Positions 13,331 to 23,642 of a DNA stretch of 64,000 nucleotides are shown piece by piece. The notes beneath the pieces were generated by a model. It ran no database searches. It saw only the letters and a list, made by a program, of their open reading frames with translations, and was not told the origin of the DNA. The position numbers were made by a program, and so were the translations under genes. The stretch comes from Jackrogersella multiformis (taxonomy: Eukaryota; Ascomycota; Sordariomycetes; Xylariales; Hypoxylaceae): NCBI GenBank assembly GCA_902806575.1, contig CADCXD010000004.1, positions 2,914,001 to 2,978,000 of the forward strand, read 5' to 3'. The first letter of the stretch is position 1. Each line of letters opens with the position of its first letter.

Positions 13331-13894
13331 GGTGGTGGATTACGGAACTGCCCTTTTGGAGGAGGGGATGAAAGAAATGCTAGCTGGCGGGTATTACTAT
13401 CGCCATATCATGGTTCCCGTAATGCGCGCTGCCGTACTGCGACTCGGAACTAGGAAACTGGCTTGATGTTTATACGGGAGGTTGAGGAAAGAAAATAAAA
13501 GAAGCAATAATAGCTGGAGAGATGAACAGGCGATAAGACGATAAGATTAGTGGGACAGTGCCAATGAAATTTCATATGTACCTAAGTATCTAGACCCGCA
13601 AAGTACGCCGGAATATACTTATTCCGAAGCTGCACATGCCTCTGAGGTCATGCAACGGCATCTTCTGCAGCTCACCGATGAAAGTGGGTCTTCCAAGATG
13701 ACTGACCGGGTTTTCCCGTTGGTACCGGAAAAGAGCTCTCCCTAATGGCCGGGGCCAGTTTTCTAATTTGACGATAGCATCAATCCTGTAATAAACACCT
13801 CGATTTCACCCGTTTTATCGCGTATCTGGTCGTACTTTTTTTTTCTTTTCGAGCCACATTCCAGTCAATTGAGGCTCAGACCTAGATTGCAATT
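13331..13894. promoter_or_regulatory. Shared divergent promoter region
   Basis: These 564 bp lie between the starts of the lysine-rich hypothetical gene (-) and the succinyl-CoA ligase gene (+). A pyrimidine-rich tract (TTTTTTTTTCTTTTC, near 13838-13852) lies about 45-55 bp upstream of the ligase ATG, as is common before fungal transcription starts. No specific operator was recognised. Confidence 0.5.
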
Positions 13895-15441
13895 ATGTTC
13901 AACTTTGCTCGCAGCCGAGCTGCGGCTACTGCCCTGAGGTCGTCTAAGGTAAAGTTGGCCAAAAGGCTGATATTGGCCTTCTAGCGAGGCGTATAACTTT
14001 CCAGTACCGTATACTAATATAATATCTCTTTCTCTAGACTGCGCTCTCTCCCGCTACCAGATTCCCCGGTATCGCCCAACAACAGCGAAGAAACCTGAGC
14101 ATCCACGAATATCTCTCAGCCGACCTTCTGCGACAGGTACACTTTATCTCTCAATGTCAGAATTGGGATATCTCCTAACACGCTCTTATAGTATGGCATT
14201 GGTGCCCCGATAGGCCACAACGCAAAGACTGCCGCCGAGGCAGAGAAGGTCGCGAAGGAGATTGGTGGTGAGGATATGGTTATCAAGGCCCAGGTCTTGG
14301 CCGGCGGACGAGGAAAAGGCAGCTTCGACAATGGCTTGAAGGGAGGTGTCCGTGTCATCTACTCGCCTACCGAGGCCAAGATGTTCGCCGAGCAGATGAT
14401 CGGTCACAAGCTCATTACCAAGCAGACTGGTGCGGCTGGCCGCCTCTGCAACTCTGTTTACATCTGCGAGCGCAAGTTCGCCCGCCGGGAGTTCTACCTA
14501 GCTATCCTTATGGACCGGGCTTCCCAAGGCCCCGTCATTGTCTCTTCTTCTCAGGGCGGTATGGACATCGAAGGTGTCGCCAAGGAGAACCCCGATGCTA
14601 TCAACACTGACTACATTGACATCAACACCGGTGTAACTGACGAGATTGCTCGTAATATTGCGATCAAGCTTGGTTTCAGCGAGCAGTGCATCGAAGACGC
14701 TAAGGATACCATCCAGAAGCTTTACAAGATTTTCACCGAGAAGGATGCCACCCAGATCGAGATCAACCCCTTATCCGAGACTTCAGACCACCAGGTTATG
14801 TGCATGGACGCCAAGTTCGGATTCGACGACAACGCCGACTACCGCCAGAAGGAGGTCTTCTCGTGGCGCGATACCTCTCAAGAAGACCCCGAGGAAGTTC
14901 GTGCCGCCGAGTCCGGTCTCAACTTCATCAAACTAGATGGTGACATTGGCTGTCTCGTCAACGGTGCCGGTCTGGCTATGGCCACCATGGACATCATCAA
15001 GCTGAACGGCGGCCAGCCTGCCAACTTCCTCGACGTCGGTGGCGGTGCCACCCCGGCTGCTATCAAGGAGGCATTCGAGCTTATCACCAGCGACCCCAAG
15101 GTTACCGCTATCTTCGTTAACATATTCGGCGGTATTGTACGATGTGATGCCATTGCCCACGGCCTCATCAACACCGCCAAGACCCTGAACCTCAAGGTCC
15201 CTATCATTGCCCGTCTGCAAGGAACGAACATGGAACAAGCCCACCAACTCATCAACGACTCGGGAATGAAGATCTTCTCCATCGACGATCTACAAAGCGC
15301 CGCAGAGAAGTCGGTACAGCTCTCTAAGGTTGTGAAGATGGGTACGTTACCGCTGTGTAATAGCTTATAGGACAGGACGAAGCTAACAGTTATCTAGCAC
15401 GGGATATTGACGTGGGCGTCGAGTTCAGCTTGGGTATCTAA
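13895..15441 (+). CDS. LSC2: Succinate-CoA ligase subunit beta, mitochondrial
   Basis: This TCA-cycle enzyme subunit joins succinate and CoA with NTP hydrolysis in the mitochondrial matrix. Exons are 13895-13948, 14038-14136, 14192-15341 and 15398-15441, giving 448 aa. The N-terminus (MFNFARSRAAATALRSSK) is basic and free of acids, a typical matrix-targeting peptide. The mature part starts near RRNLSIHEYLSADLLRQYGI. The ATP-grasp region includes KAQVLAGGRGKG, and the C-terminal CoA-ligase half has the glycine-rich NFLDVGGGATP and the IFVNIFGGIVRCD motif. The last exon supplies the conserved ARDIDVGVEFSLGI end. Length and motifs match fungal orthologues. The alpha subunit is not in the window. 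Highly biased codons suggest strong expression. Confidence 0.96.
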
Positions 15442-15911
15442 GGACGATTCGCATAGACACTGGCCTGATAGAATGTACTAACTTTTCCAGGGATGTGACC
15501 CCGGATTCTGTGATATTGGAGGGAGGTGTTGTGAGCTAGAGCAAGGGCGGGTTTGTCACTATTGCATGCATTTGATGTTTCCCTTGCGCTCTTATCACCC
15601 AATGGAATTGCATTTCCCGATTTAGACTTCATGCTCCTAATGGAATTGTGATGGTTTTGATATGCAATCTAGAGACCATTCTCGCTAACGCTAACAGGGC
15701 TTTTCTAATACCCCTTTTTTACAAGCAAATTACCCCTGCGATAGGTTTTCCAGGTAGGTAGTTAATAACCTCCAATCTACCATACTGTCCTTTCCTCTCC
15801 TTTTCTTTCATATTCTAACAGACCTGTAGTTTTCCTAATCGCAAAAGCAGAAACTTCTAATCGTTCCTTCCTCTAAGATCATCTAATTCTCCGCTCCGTA
15901 ACTAACTCGAG
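15442..15911. other. Intergenic region between convergent genes
   Basis: This is the 3' flank of the succinyl-CoA ligase gene and of the membrane hypothetical gene. AT-rich, with T-runs near 15715. No further gene is seen. Confidence 0.6.
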
Positions 15912-16580
15912 CTAACTCGCGCTTTCCAACGCGGCAAGGCCGTAACAACCGCTGCAATCGTCGCTTCGCGGCTTCGACACGGACCAGGCCCTGTACCGCG
16001 GCACGAGCGTGTACTCCACCCCGCGCTGCTGCGCCTGCTCGCGCGCCTCGGCCCACTCGGCCTGCTTGCACCTGCCGACGGCCACCAGCACCGCGGCGGC
16101 AAGAAGACACAGCAGCGCCATCCGCGCCAGCCGCACCGCTTGCGGCCACGCGCTCCGCCGGTACGCCGTCGCCGCCAGCCAGTACCGGCGGTCGACCGCC
16201 CGCGCCGCGCGCGCGCAGCCCCGCCGCATCGCCCCCTTGCGCTCCTCGGCCCGCTGGTGCAGACGGCCCAGCTGCACGGCGGCGCTGCGCGCCCACGCCG
16301 CGGTGCGCGGCGAGGGGGGCGCCGGCGAGGGCGCCGGCGGGGTTTCCGGGCCCCCGGTGACGGCGAGCCAGCTCACCCAGTCGAGCCACTCCTCCTGCTT
16401 GGCTTCTTCTTCGAACTCGGCGAGGGACTTGCGCTTGTTGAGGGGGGTGGGGTTGGCGAAGGGCGAGGGCCAGGGGGGCGGGGATGCCGAGCTGGATTGG
16501 AAGGAGCCTAGGGGGCGCTCGTGCCAGGGGATGGGGCCCCAGATGCTGGGGGTGGTGTAGGGAGTCGAGGGGTCGGACAT
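15912..16580 (-). CDS. Hypothetical one-pass membrane protein
   Basis: A single-exon frame of 222 aa starts at an ATG at 16580 (MSDPSTPYTTPSIWGPIPWH). The open frame extends to 16622, but only from a TTG, so the ATG was chosen. The N-terminal third is Pro/Ser-rich with a tryptophan motif (SIWGPIPWHERPLG), followed by an acidic segment SLAEFEEEAKQEEWLDWVSW. After a Pro-rich linker comes a basic helix and one hydrophobic segment ALLCLLAAAVLVAVG (about residues 155-170), predicted to cross a membrane once. The C-terminus has four cysteines. No family was recognised. Antisense open frames over the same GC-rich interval are judged shadows. Its 5' flank carries the duplicated segment described at 16608-16952. 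Confidence 0.6.
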   Translation of the reverse strand: MSDPSTPYTTPSIWGPIPWHERPLGSFQSSSASPPPWPSPFANPTPLNKRKSLAEFEEEAKQEEWLDWVSWLAVTGGPETPPAPSPAPPSPRTAAWARSAAVQLGRLHQRAEERKGAMRRGCARAARAVDRRYWLAATAYRRSAWPQAVRLARMALLCLLAAAVLVAVGRCKQAEWAEAREQAQQRGVEYTLVPRYRAWSVSKPRSDDCSGCYGLAALESAS

Positions 16581-16607
16581 CTTAGTGGCGATGATGGTTG
16601 AGATTGT

Positions 16608-16952
16608 GGTTGAAGCTGGCAATGAAAGGAATTGATGAAAAGACCTAATGAAGAGAATTGGTAATTGTGACAGTTACGGCCGGAGTTAATAAGATGGTCA
16701 GGTGCTCCTAGTGGAGGATAACTGTCTGTGGTGTTGAGCAGATGGTAGATTTCTAGGGGTGGTATTTGAGGGGAGGTCCAACTCGAGGTTGGAGTTCCGG
16801 TTGAAGTTGTTGCAATTGAGGTTGATGGTACAGCGGAGGTTTAGATTGAGGTCGAAGTTGGTGGTGAAAAGAATTGGCGAGAACTTATGAAGAGAACTGG
16901 CAGCTGTGAGAGCTATAGCTGCAGTTGATAAGGTGGCTAGGTGCTCCTAGTG
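16608..16952. repeat. Imperfect ~105 bp direct duplication upstream of the membrane hypothetical gene
   Basis: Segment A (about 16608-16714) and segment B (about 16850-16952) share a common order of words: TTGAAG/TCGAAG, GAAAAGAATTGG-like, ATGAAGAGAA(T/C)TGG, GTGA(C/G)AG, GTTRATAAG, TGGTCAGGTGCTCCTAGTG versus TGGCTAGGTGCTCCTAGTG. The intervening DNA is rich in GGTTGA and GTTGAAG words. The spacing is about 240 bp. It may mark a local tandem duplication of promoter or leader sequence. Confidence 0.65.
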
Positions 16953-19339
16953 TACCTAGGTACGTCAACTGCCTATGCTAATTGCAGCTGTGGTTCTTGA
17001 GGAAAGTGAAGTGAAGTATTCCAAGATCGTGAAAAAAATTGGTTCAAAATTGTTTGAGGGAAAAAATAGAAAGGGAGTGATGCTGGTTATGAAGTTATCT
17101 TGCTAAGTTGGAATGGAAGACGAGAGAATATTTTGAAATTTGATCAAGTTGAGAATTGGTGGAAATGGTTTGTAAAGTACCAGGCTTGTCAAGGGGAAAA
17201 TTGAATGGAAATGAAAATGATTACTGACAGCTAGCATACAGCTTGAATTAGTGGTGACCCTTTCGTTGGTTTACCATTATAGGTATTTGACTGCTCTCAC
17301 TCAGTGGAAGAAGAAACGAGAGCACCTGGCACACAACCTGGGCAGCACCCAGGTTACTAAAACAGTGCATCAAGGTTCTACACCAGCCCCATTGTCCTGC
17401 TGTTTTTGTGTTCGTCGATAGGTATATTTTATTACATTTTATTCAAGAGACATAATGGCGACCTGGATAATTCACAAGCTGTTTTGTTTCGACTAACTTT
17501 TTCTTACCTTTCAATTCCTCTTTTCTGAAGCTATCCCCACTATGTGTCTTATTTGGCTAGACATAATAGTAGATGTTTTAGATGACCTGCCGCAACAATG
17601 GGATGGCATAGCGAATAAGACGCATTGAGAAGCTTCTATCTCGGATTTATTCTATAGGTGCTTCGGAAGTTTCTATTGTAATTCTACCATGGAGCCAGGT
17701 AGAGCATGAGTTCTGAGATGCAGCACGTGGGATCAAGACAAGAACACACCCAAATGGTTAGACGAGTGGGGTTTAAGTCTTAAGATTTCAATTCGGATGC
17801 TAAATTTCTTATTCGCATAAGACGGGAGATACGTTATATGATATAATTCTTGCTAATGGACCTGGGTAGCTATCTTCATCGTATGCTATGGCTTGGATCA
17901 CGAAGGACCTCTTCAACACTGCAATATCATGGATATTTTACCTAGGTATATACTTCGGGTACAGGGGTGATTAGAGCATTTGCCAAGTAAAAAAAACCCA
18001 TACCTATCTTATCGTAGCCATGAACTGAGGCCTATTTCAAGGTCTATGGATTGTCCGAAGCATCACAGATCAGGACTAAGCTGTATATTGACAGCAAAAT
18101 AAGGGGTTAGATAGGGGATTAGGGTCCCTATCATACCATACTCACATGTCATCAGCCTCTCATTGTATGTACATATGTACATACATACCTATTAGAATTA
18201 TTCCGCAGGCATCCACAGATAGGGCGGGCCGTACCCGTGAAACCGGGGAATTTGATGAGAATGTTCTACAAATCACGTTGTGCACCCTGCCAATCTTCGC
18301 CTGAGTCGTTTTCACCGTCACCAGGATATCCGAATTTACTCCGTATCGTAACCTCACCGACAAGCCTTTTCTGTATGCACCTAGGTACCTAGGTAAGCAT
18401 CGCATCTTTTTTCCCCGGTTCTCGTACTTACACGCGGGGACCATTTCAGCTGCGATTAGATAAGAGGGATTTCTTTTCAGAAATCAGGGTAGTAATCAAC
18501 CCCTAAAGCAAACAGGTAGTATCTGATTGGAATTAGAAGGTAATATACCAAGGAGGTAGGTAAGTAATGCGCAATATATTAGACACCGCCGCACCGGTAC
18601 TGTACCTGTGCATCTACAAGTGGGGGCGAATCGAGACGGCATTCATTATATCCAATGAATCGGTTTTTCGATGGTGGTGGTATACGACGTTCCTGGGGAT
18701 AAAGGTTTGCGCTGTAGTAAAAAAATATAAATAAAATAAAAAGGTACGAAATATATGAAGTGACCGTCCTATACACATATTTAATATTCAGCCCCCAATG
18801 CATACAAACATGAGTCGACGGCTTCTGTGCTACCCAAACTAGTTTATTCCAAGAAACCCCGGCTCAGTTTGCCTGTATTCCTAGAAGACACTATGTATGT
18901 ATATCTATGAGTCAAGAATCAAGACAGCCATATGCGTATGTAGTTATTCAGGTCGACACACAGGCCTATTCATAGCCTGACTATTCATGCATGGTCGAGT
19001 AAGTGTTCGGGGCTAAGGAGATTTTGGGCACGTTTAGTGGCGACGGTCCGGGATAGTTCGGGTATAACCACGCAGAGCCTCATGGCAAGCAAATGCATCC
19101 AAACATATATAACAAGCCATACTTCCCTTGCCGCCTAAGCAAACTTCTCTTGATCTCTTCGGTATCCAATAGACCTTCGATTTTAATATATCTTGAAACA
19201 ATTAGATGATCACGCCTTATCCTAAGTCTTAAATTCAACTCGGGGTCTTCTAACCTCTTATACATCACGAAGGGTACCGAACGAGAACATACAAGAGACT
19301 ATCTATCTATCATCTACCTACCTTACGACATATCACGCC
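16953..19339. other. Intergenic region
   Basis: No supported gene is found in 2.4 kb. It contains TACCTAGGTA copies (16953-16962 and near 18380), a perfect 20 bp palindrome at 18165-18184 (GTATGTACATATGTACATAC), and AT-rich stretches. The rightmost part is the promoter of the small gene at 19340. Confidence 0.6.
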
Positions 19340-19720
19340 ATGGGGAAAACTGAATTTCAAAACTGGTGGCGGAGCCAGACCACACATCCCTCGCGCTTCC
19401 AGCCCACTGTGCCTATCTGCCCCTGCGCGGCGTGCTTCAATGGCACCGGCCACGGACAAGAGGTTTTCAGAGACCCCATAGATCCCGGAGAGGTCTTACC
19501 GCTCAAAAACGCCAAGACAGCCACCATCTCTGCTGAGAAGCCAAAATCGGACGAGAAAGAGGACGAGTCCAACACAAAACCAGTCAAGAACCCATGGTAC
19601 AAACAAGCCGGTAGCCTAGCACGAAAACCAAGTATAGCAAGTATGGCCTCGGACCTCGTTCCACTATGTTCAACATCAACGCAATCGACACGACGGATGA
19701 GTGCCGAGACTCTAGCTTAA
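19340..19720 (+). CDS. Small hypothetical protein
   Basis: A single-exon frame of 126 aa starts at an ATG in a good context (CGCCATGGGG). I do not recognise it. The N-terminal half looks ordered: MGKTEFQNWWRSQ, then four closely spaced residues of the CPCAACF motif (Cys near 28, 30 and 33), then GTGHG. The second half is Lys/Glu/Ser-rich and likely disordered (EKPKSDEKEDESN). It ends with a Ser/Thr-rich segment. Codon use is moderately C-rich, supporting translation. The CPC..C cluster could bind a metal or be palmitoylated, but this is a guess. Confidence 0.5.
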   Translation: MGKTEFQNWWRSQTTHPSRFQPTVPICPCAACFNGTGHGQEVFRDPIDPGEVLPLKNAKTATISAEKPKSDEKEDESNTKPVKNPWYKQAGSLARKPSIASMASDLVPLCSTSTQSTRRMSAETLA

Positions 19721-20562
19721 GAGTCGAATTCGGTGCCGAGCAATTATCAGGGCTATCTAATGTGGCTACCTGGCAGCCTGGGCATCCTTGTGGCGGTGGC
19801 TTGCAAGGGAAATCTCGGCGCAAAGGAGTTTTGGGCGACCTAATGTTAGAATGGAGGTTGTGACCTCGGGAAATTTGGAAATTTTTTGGTCTTCAACTAA
19901 CCTGTATCAGGCAATACCTAGGGGTATGGTGTTATGTATTGGAAGAAATGGATGAAAAATAGGAGAGGCGACAGGGTCCCCTGAAAGCCTTTTAACATGG
20001 ATGTTGCCGAGTTTCGTGCGGGCCTACGCTAGCTACCTGTTCTAGCTAGGCAGCTAGGTACCCGTTCAGCTGCCGTCCTATCATCTTACGGGAAGCTTTC
20101 GGAGGTGTTTGGTGGCGTTTGGTGGCTTATCGATAGAGCTCGTGGTATCACAAAGCCCATGTACTTCCCGATCTCACATCGTTATCTAGGATCTAGGATC
20201 GGGACAGCGCGATCATCGCATCTTAATTAGATACATACCTGGGTACTTACCTACCTAAGGTATTCACTTAATAAGCTTCAGCTTTTATCACGGGGAGTTC
20301 CGAGCGAAATACCCCATTTGACCATCTACACATAATCTTACTACGTACCTTTGTCATTCTGTTCGATTCATTGCTTAGGGGTGACAAGCTTCTAATTAAC
20401 TATTTACATGCCTTAGTGACGTCATTGATCTCCTCAAAGTCATTGGTAGCTTTACACGGTTTAGGGACCCTGAAGGCGAGAAGGTGGATGCAGGTTTTGA
20501 CCAACCTCAAGCAAGTTATATTTAACCTACACAGAGCATTTCCTATTAGGAACATAAATACG
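19721..20562. other. Intergenic region
   Basis: This is the 3' flank of the small hypothetical gene and the promoter of the fructosamine-kinase-like gene. Nearly repeated GTTTGGTGGC words occur near 20108-20127. No gene is seen. The open frame that reaches back to 20371 from the kinase begins at a TTG and is not supported. Confidence 0.55.
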
Positions 20563-21686
20563 ATGGCTTCGAAGGTCGATCCGGCCATCCTTGACGCTCT
20601 GGGACTAGACCCTAAAGTCACCAAGATCGCTTCACATGGCGGCTCGGCGTTTGCGCTTCCCTTCAAGTTGAGCTCAACGGTAGACGGAAAAGACAAGAAC
20701 TATTTCGTCAAGACCGGACTAGGAGCAGAGTCCGAACTGATGTTTAAAGGTTAGAATGAGTCGTCTCCTTCGTATGTTAGTAAATACGACCTACCTAGAA
20801 GGTGGCTGATCGCAGGATAGGGGAACATGCTTCTCTAAACGCAATCCACTCCGTAGTACCCAACCTCTGCCCCAAATCCCACGCCAACGGCGCCTTCATA
20901 GAGGACTCAAACAAGTTTTTCCTAGTAACAGATTTCCTCGAGCTAAACTCGTCCCGCCCGGGCGGCTCAGGAGATTCATTTGCGAAGAAACTGGCGAAGC
21001 TACACACGACACCCGCCCCGATCCCCGAAGGTTTCGATCAGCCAATGTTCGGGTTTCCGGTGACCACGTGCTGCGGCGCATCACCGCAAGACAACTCGTG
21101 GAAGAGCTCATGGGCCGACTTTTACGCAAACAACCGGCTCCGCGCCGTCCTGCGGCTGGGCGTGAAATCCAACGGCGCCGACCCGGAGCTAGCCGCCGCT
21201 GTGGAGAAGACGGCGACTGTAGTGGTGCCGCGTTTGATTGGGGACGACCATATCAAGGGCGTGTACCCCGTCGTCGTGCACGGCGATCTGTGGAGTGGGA
21301 ACCAGGGACGGGGCAGGATTGCCGGAGAGGGAGGGGTCGAGGAGGTTGTGTTCGACCCGTCTGCTGTCTACGGACACTCGGAATACGAGCTGGGTATCAT
21401 GCACATGTTCGGAGGCTTTGGAGGGAGCTTCTGGAAGGAGTACGAGAGCTTGGTGCCAAAGGCTGAGCCCAAGGAGGAGTGGGAGGATAGGGTGGCGCTC
21501 TATGAATTGTAAGTTATGATATTTTTCTCAAATCCTCATCTCCCCCCTTTGATGGAGGGTATAGTAGAGTTATTAGGCTAACAGTTAAGTAGATATCACC
21601 AGTTGAACCATTGGGCATTATTCGGTGGATATCGAAGCGGAGCGATGTCGATTATGAAGAAGCTTAACGCAAATTATGGGCGATAA
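20563..21686 (+). CDS. Fructosamine/ketosamine-3-kinase family protein
   Basis: The family phosphorylates sugar adducts on protein amines (deglycation). Exons are 20563-20749, 20821-21508 and 21593-21686, giving 322 aa, close to the family length of about 300. The N-lobe has SHGGSAFALPFKLSS and YFVKTGLGAESELMFKGEHASL (22 residues, cited by ends), containing the ATP-site lysine and the helix-C glutamate. Middle motifs are FLVTDFLEL and FAKKLAKLH. The catalytic loop is VVVHGDLWSGNQG (HGDLWSGN is diagnostic). The metal-binding stretch is FDPSAVYGHSEYELGIMHMFGGF. The third exon supplies YHQLNHWALFGGYRSGAM, a conserved end. It lies in the same orientation as the nicotinamide riboside kinase gene 492 bp downstream. 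The substrate cannot be read from sequence. Confidence 0.92.
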
Positions 21687-22178
21687 TCGGTCGGATTCTT
21701 GTCTCTGCCATCTTACCTAACTCGACCCCTTTTTAAGGTTGTTCTATACCTACCTCGCATCTAAGCGGAGTTCGATTCTGAGCTAAAATGGCCTAGTCAA
21801 TAAGTAACTTGCTTTCCTCAAAGAAGACAAACAAAGTTAGAAGTACAATATTAAGTAACTATTGTAATTCATGCTTTGCTGGGGGAAGTACCTAATGGTG
21901 ATATGAGTGCCCTGCTGTTTCCACATCTGTGTATCTCGATTCCGTCTAACACCGGCGGAGTCAAGCGCGATGAAACCATCGGGAACCCGTGCCGGCTGAC
22001 TCAGCCGGATGCATACATCCTCCACCCGCTAACCGCGCGGATTGCACCATCTCCATCTTCACTTACAACCTTGACGGAGAATCGTAAATAAGTACTAACT
22101 TCTTTTCACCCCATTGAATCTCATCGAAGAAGTAGTTCAAAACAAGGTTCCGTGCGGCCATCGGGGCCGAAGAGGGAC
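21687..22178. other. Intergenic region, promoter of the riboside kinase gene
   Basis: These 492 bp separate two genes in the same orientation. No additional gene is supported. Confidence 0.5.
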
Positions 22179-23299
22179 ATGGAGGACAGAAAAGCATTCA
22201 TCGTAGGCATCAGCGGGGCTTCGTCGAGCGGCAAGACGACCCTCGCCCGCCTGCTGCGCGACGTCTTTCCCAACACGTTTGTCCTGCACCAAGACGATTT
22301 TTACAAGCCCGAGACCGAGTGAGTTTATGATAATTTTATCTTACCATGTTACAAAACTCCTATAAATAAAATGAAATAAAATAAAGTAAAATAGGATGAG
22401 ATAAAGGTCAATGCTAATGACGGACTACAGGCTCCCTTCTAAAGAAGGTCTCCTCGACTGGGACTGCGCCGAAGCTATCTCCATCTCGGACATGACGCGG
22501 GCGCTGGCGCACATCCGTGCCCACGGCACATATCCTGTAAGCTATCTTTGATACGAAATGGGGAACTATCGTTGCTTTATTTTCTTTTTCGGATCATAAA
22601 ACTATATATTTTCTTATCTATACATATTACACATGCAATCACTCCACCTAACACAGCACTACACTAACAATCCCGTAGCCCTTCGTCGACTCCAAAGAGG
22701 ATAAAAACTCCATCGGCGCGTGTCCCGTCTCCGCCGCCGCCATCGCCGCCGCGAAATCCAAAGTGTCCTCCTGGACCTCCCCAGGACAGCCGGGCCACTT
22801 CCTCCTCACCCCCGACCGCGACGCCGCGCCCCTGCGCATCTGCATCCTGGACGGGTTCCTGCTGTACTCGGCGGAGCTGGAGGCGGGCGGGGTGCCGGCG
22901 CTGCTGGACCTCAAGCTGTTCCTGCTGGTGAGCCGGGGGCGGGCGACGCAGCGCCGCGAGCGCCGCGACGGCTACGTCACGCTCGAGGGCTTCTGGACCG
23001 ACCCCCCCGGCTACGTCGACAAGATCGTCTGGCCGAACTACGTCGCCGCGCACGCCGGCCTGTTCGAGGCCGGCGACGTGGAGGGCTGCCTCGACGAGCG
23101 TGTGCTAAGCGAGAAGGGGATCGTGGCGCAGGTCGGACAGGGGCTCGATGTCGATATGGAGACGACGTTCGCGTGGGTGGTGGATGGGCTGATGAGGCGG
23201 CTGGAGGAGTTTGGTGTGGAGAAGGAGAAGGAGAAGGAGAAGGAGAAGGAGAAGGAGAAGGAGAAGGAGAAGGAGAAGGAGAAGGAGAAGGAGGGATAG
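22179..23299 (+). CDS. NRK1: Nicotinamide riboside kinase
   Basis: This salvage enzyme of NAD synthesis phosphorylates nicotinamide riboside to NMN. Exons are 22179-22318, 22431-22536 and 22679-23299, giving 288 aa. The P-loop is GISGASSSGKTTLAR (residues 9-23). It is followed by VLHQDDFYKPETELP, with the substrate-binding aspartates, and by LLDWDCAEAIS, both typical of NRK. The third exon has ICILDGFLLYS and the arginine-rich lid SRGRATQRRERRDGY, then VWPNYV. The C-terminus carries 12 perfect Glu-Lys dipeptides encoded by a hexanucleotide repeat (23219-23290), which is not part of the family core. Both splice junctions restore conserved residues. Confidence 0.93.
23219..23290 (+). repeat. 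12 x GAGAAG hexanucleotide repeat in coding sequence
   Basis: Twelve perfect in-frame copies of GAGAAG encode (Glu-Lys)12 at the C-terminus of the riboside kinase, followed by GAG GGA TAG. Changes by whole units preserve the frame, so length polymorphism between strains is expected. Confidence 0.95.
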
Positions 23300-23642
23300 G
23301 GGGCAGTGATGTGGGAATAAGTGATGGTAAGGTTTAGGCTGAAGCGCTCTGGTTGGGCTATGAGTTAGAGGTGGTAAATGACACTGACGCATCGAGTTTC
23401 CAAGGTACGTGAAAGTGATAATTGGTTAATTCCTATTTCCATTATCATACAAGTTATCCCGACTTTTTAAATAGACCAAGCCATATGCAATAGGAGTTCT
23501 ATCATGTACAATTTCCCCCCGTTAGATCTGCTATGTGCTTCCTACAATCTATCGGCGTGATCCTACGTCTTCGCTAAATCCAACCGTCGCATAAATTTTC
23601 ATTCTCCATCATTTCCCATCATTCTTCATGCTTCATTCGTCA
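23300..23642. other. Intergenic region between convergent genes
   Basis: This is the 3' flank of the riboside kinase and glucoamylase genes. AT-rich in its centre, no gene seen. Confidence 0.55.

Noticed and set aside
16009..16560. Plus-strand frames of 183 and 123 codons
   Set aside because: Antisense to the membrane hypothetical gene; Arg/Ala-rich composition is what reverse GC-rich codons give.
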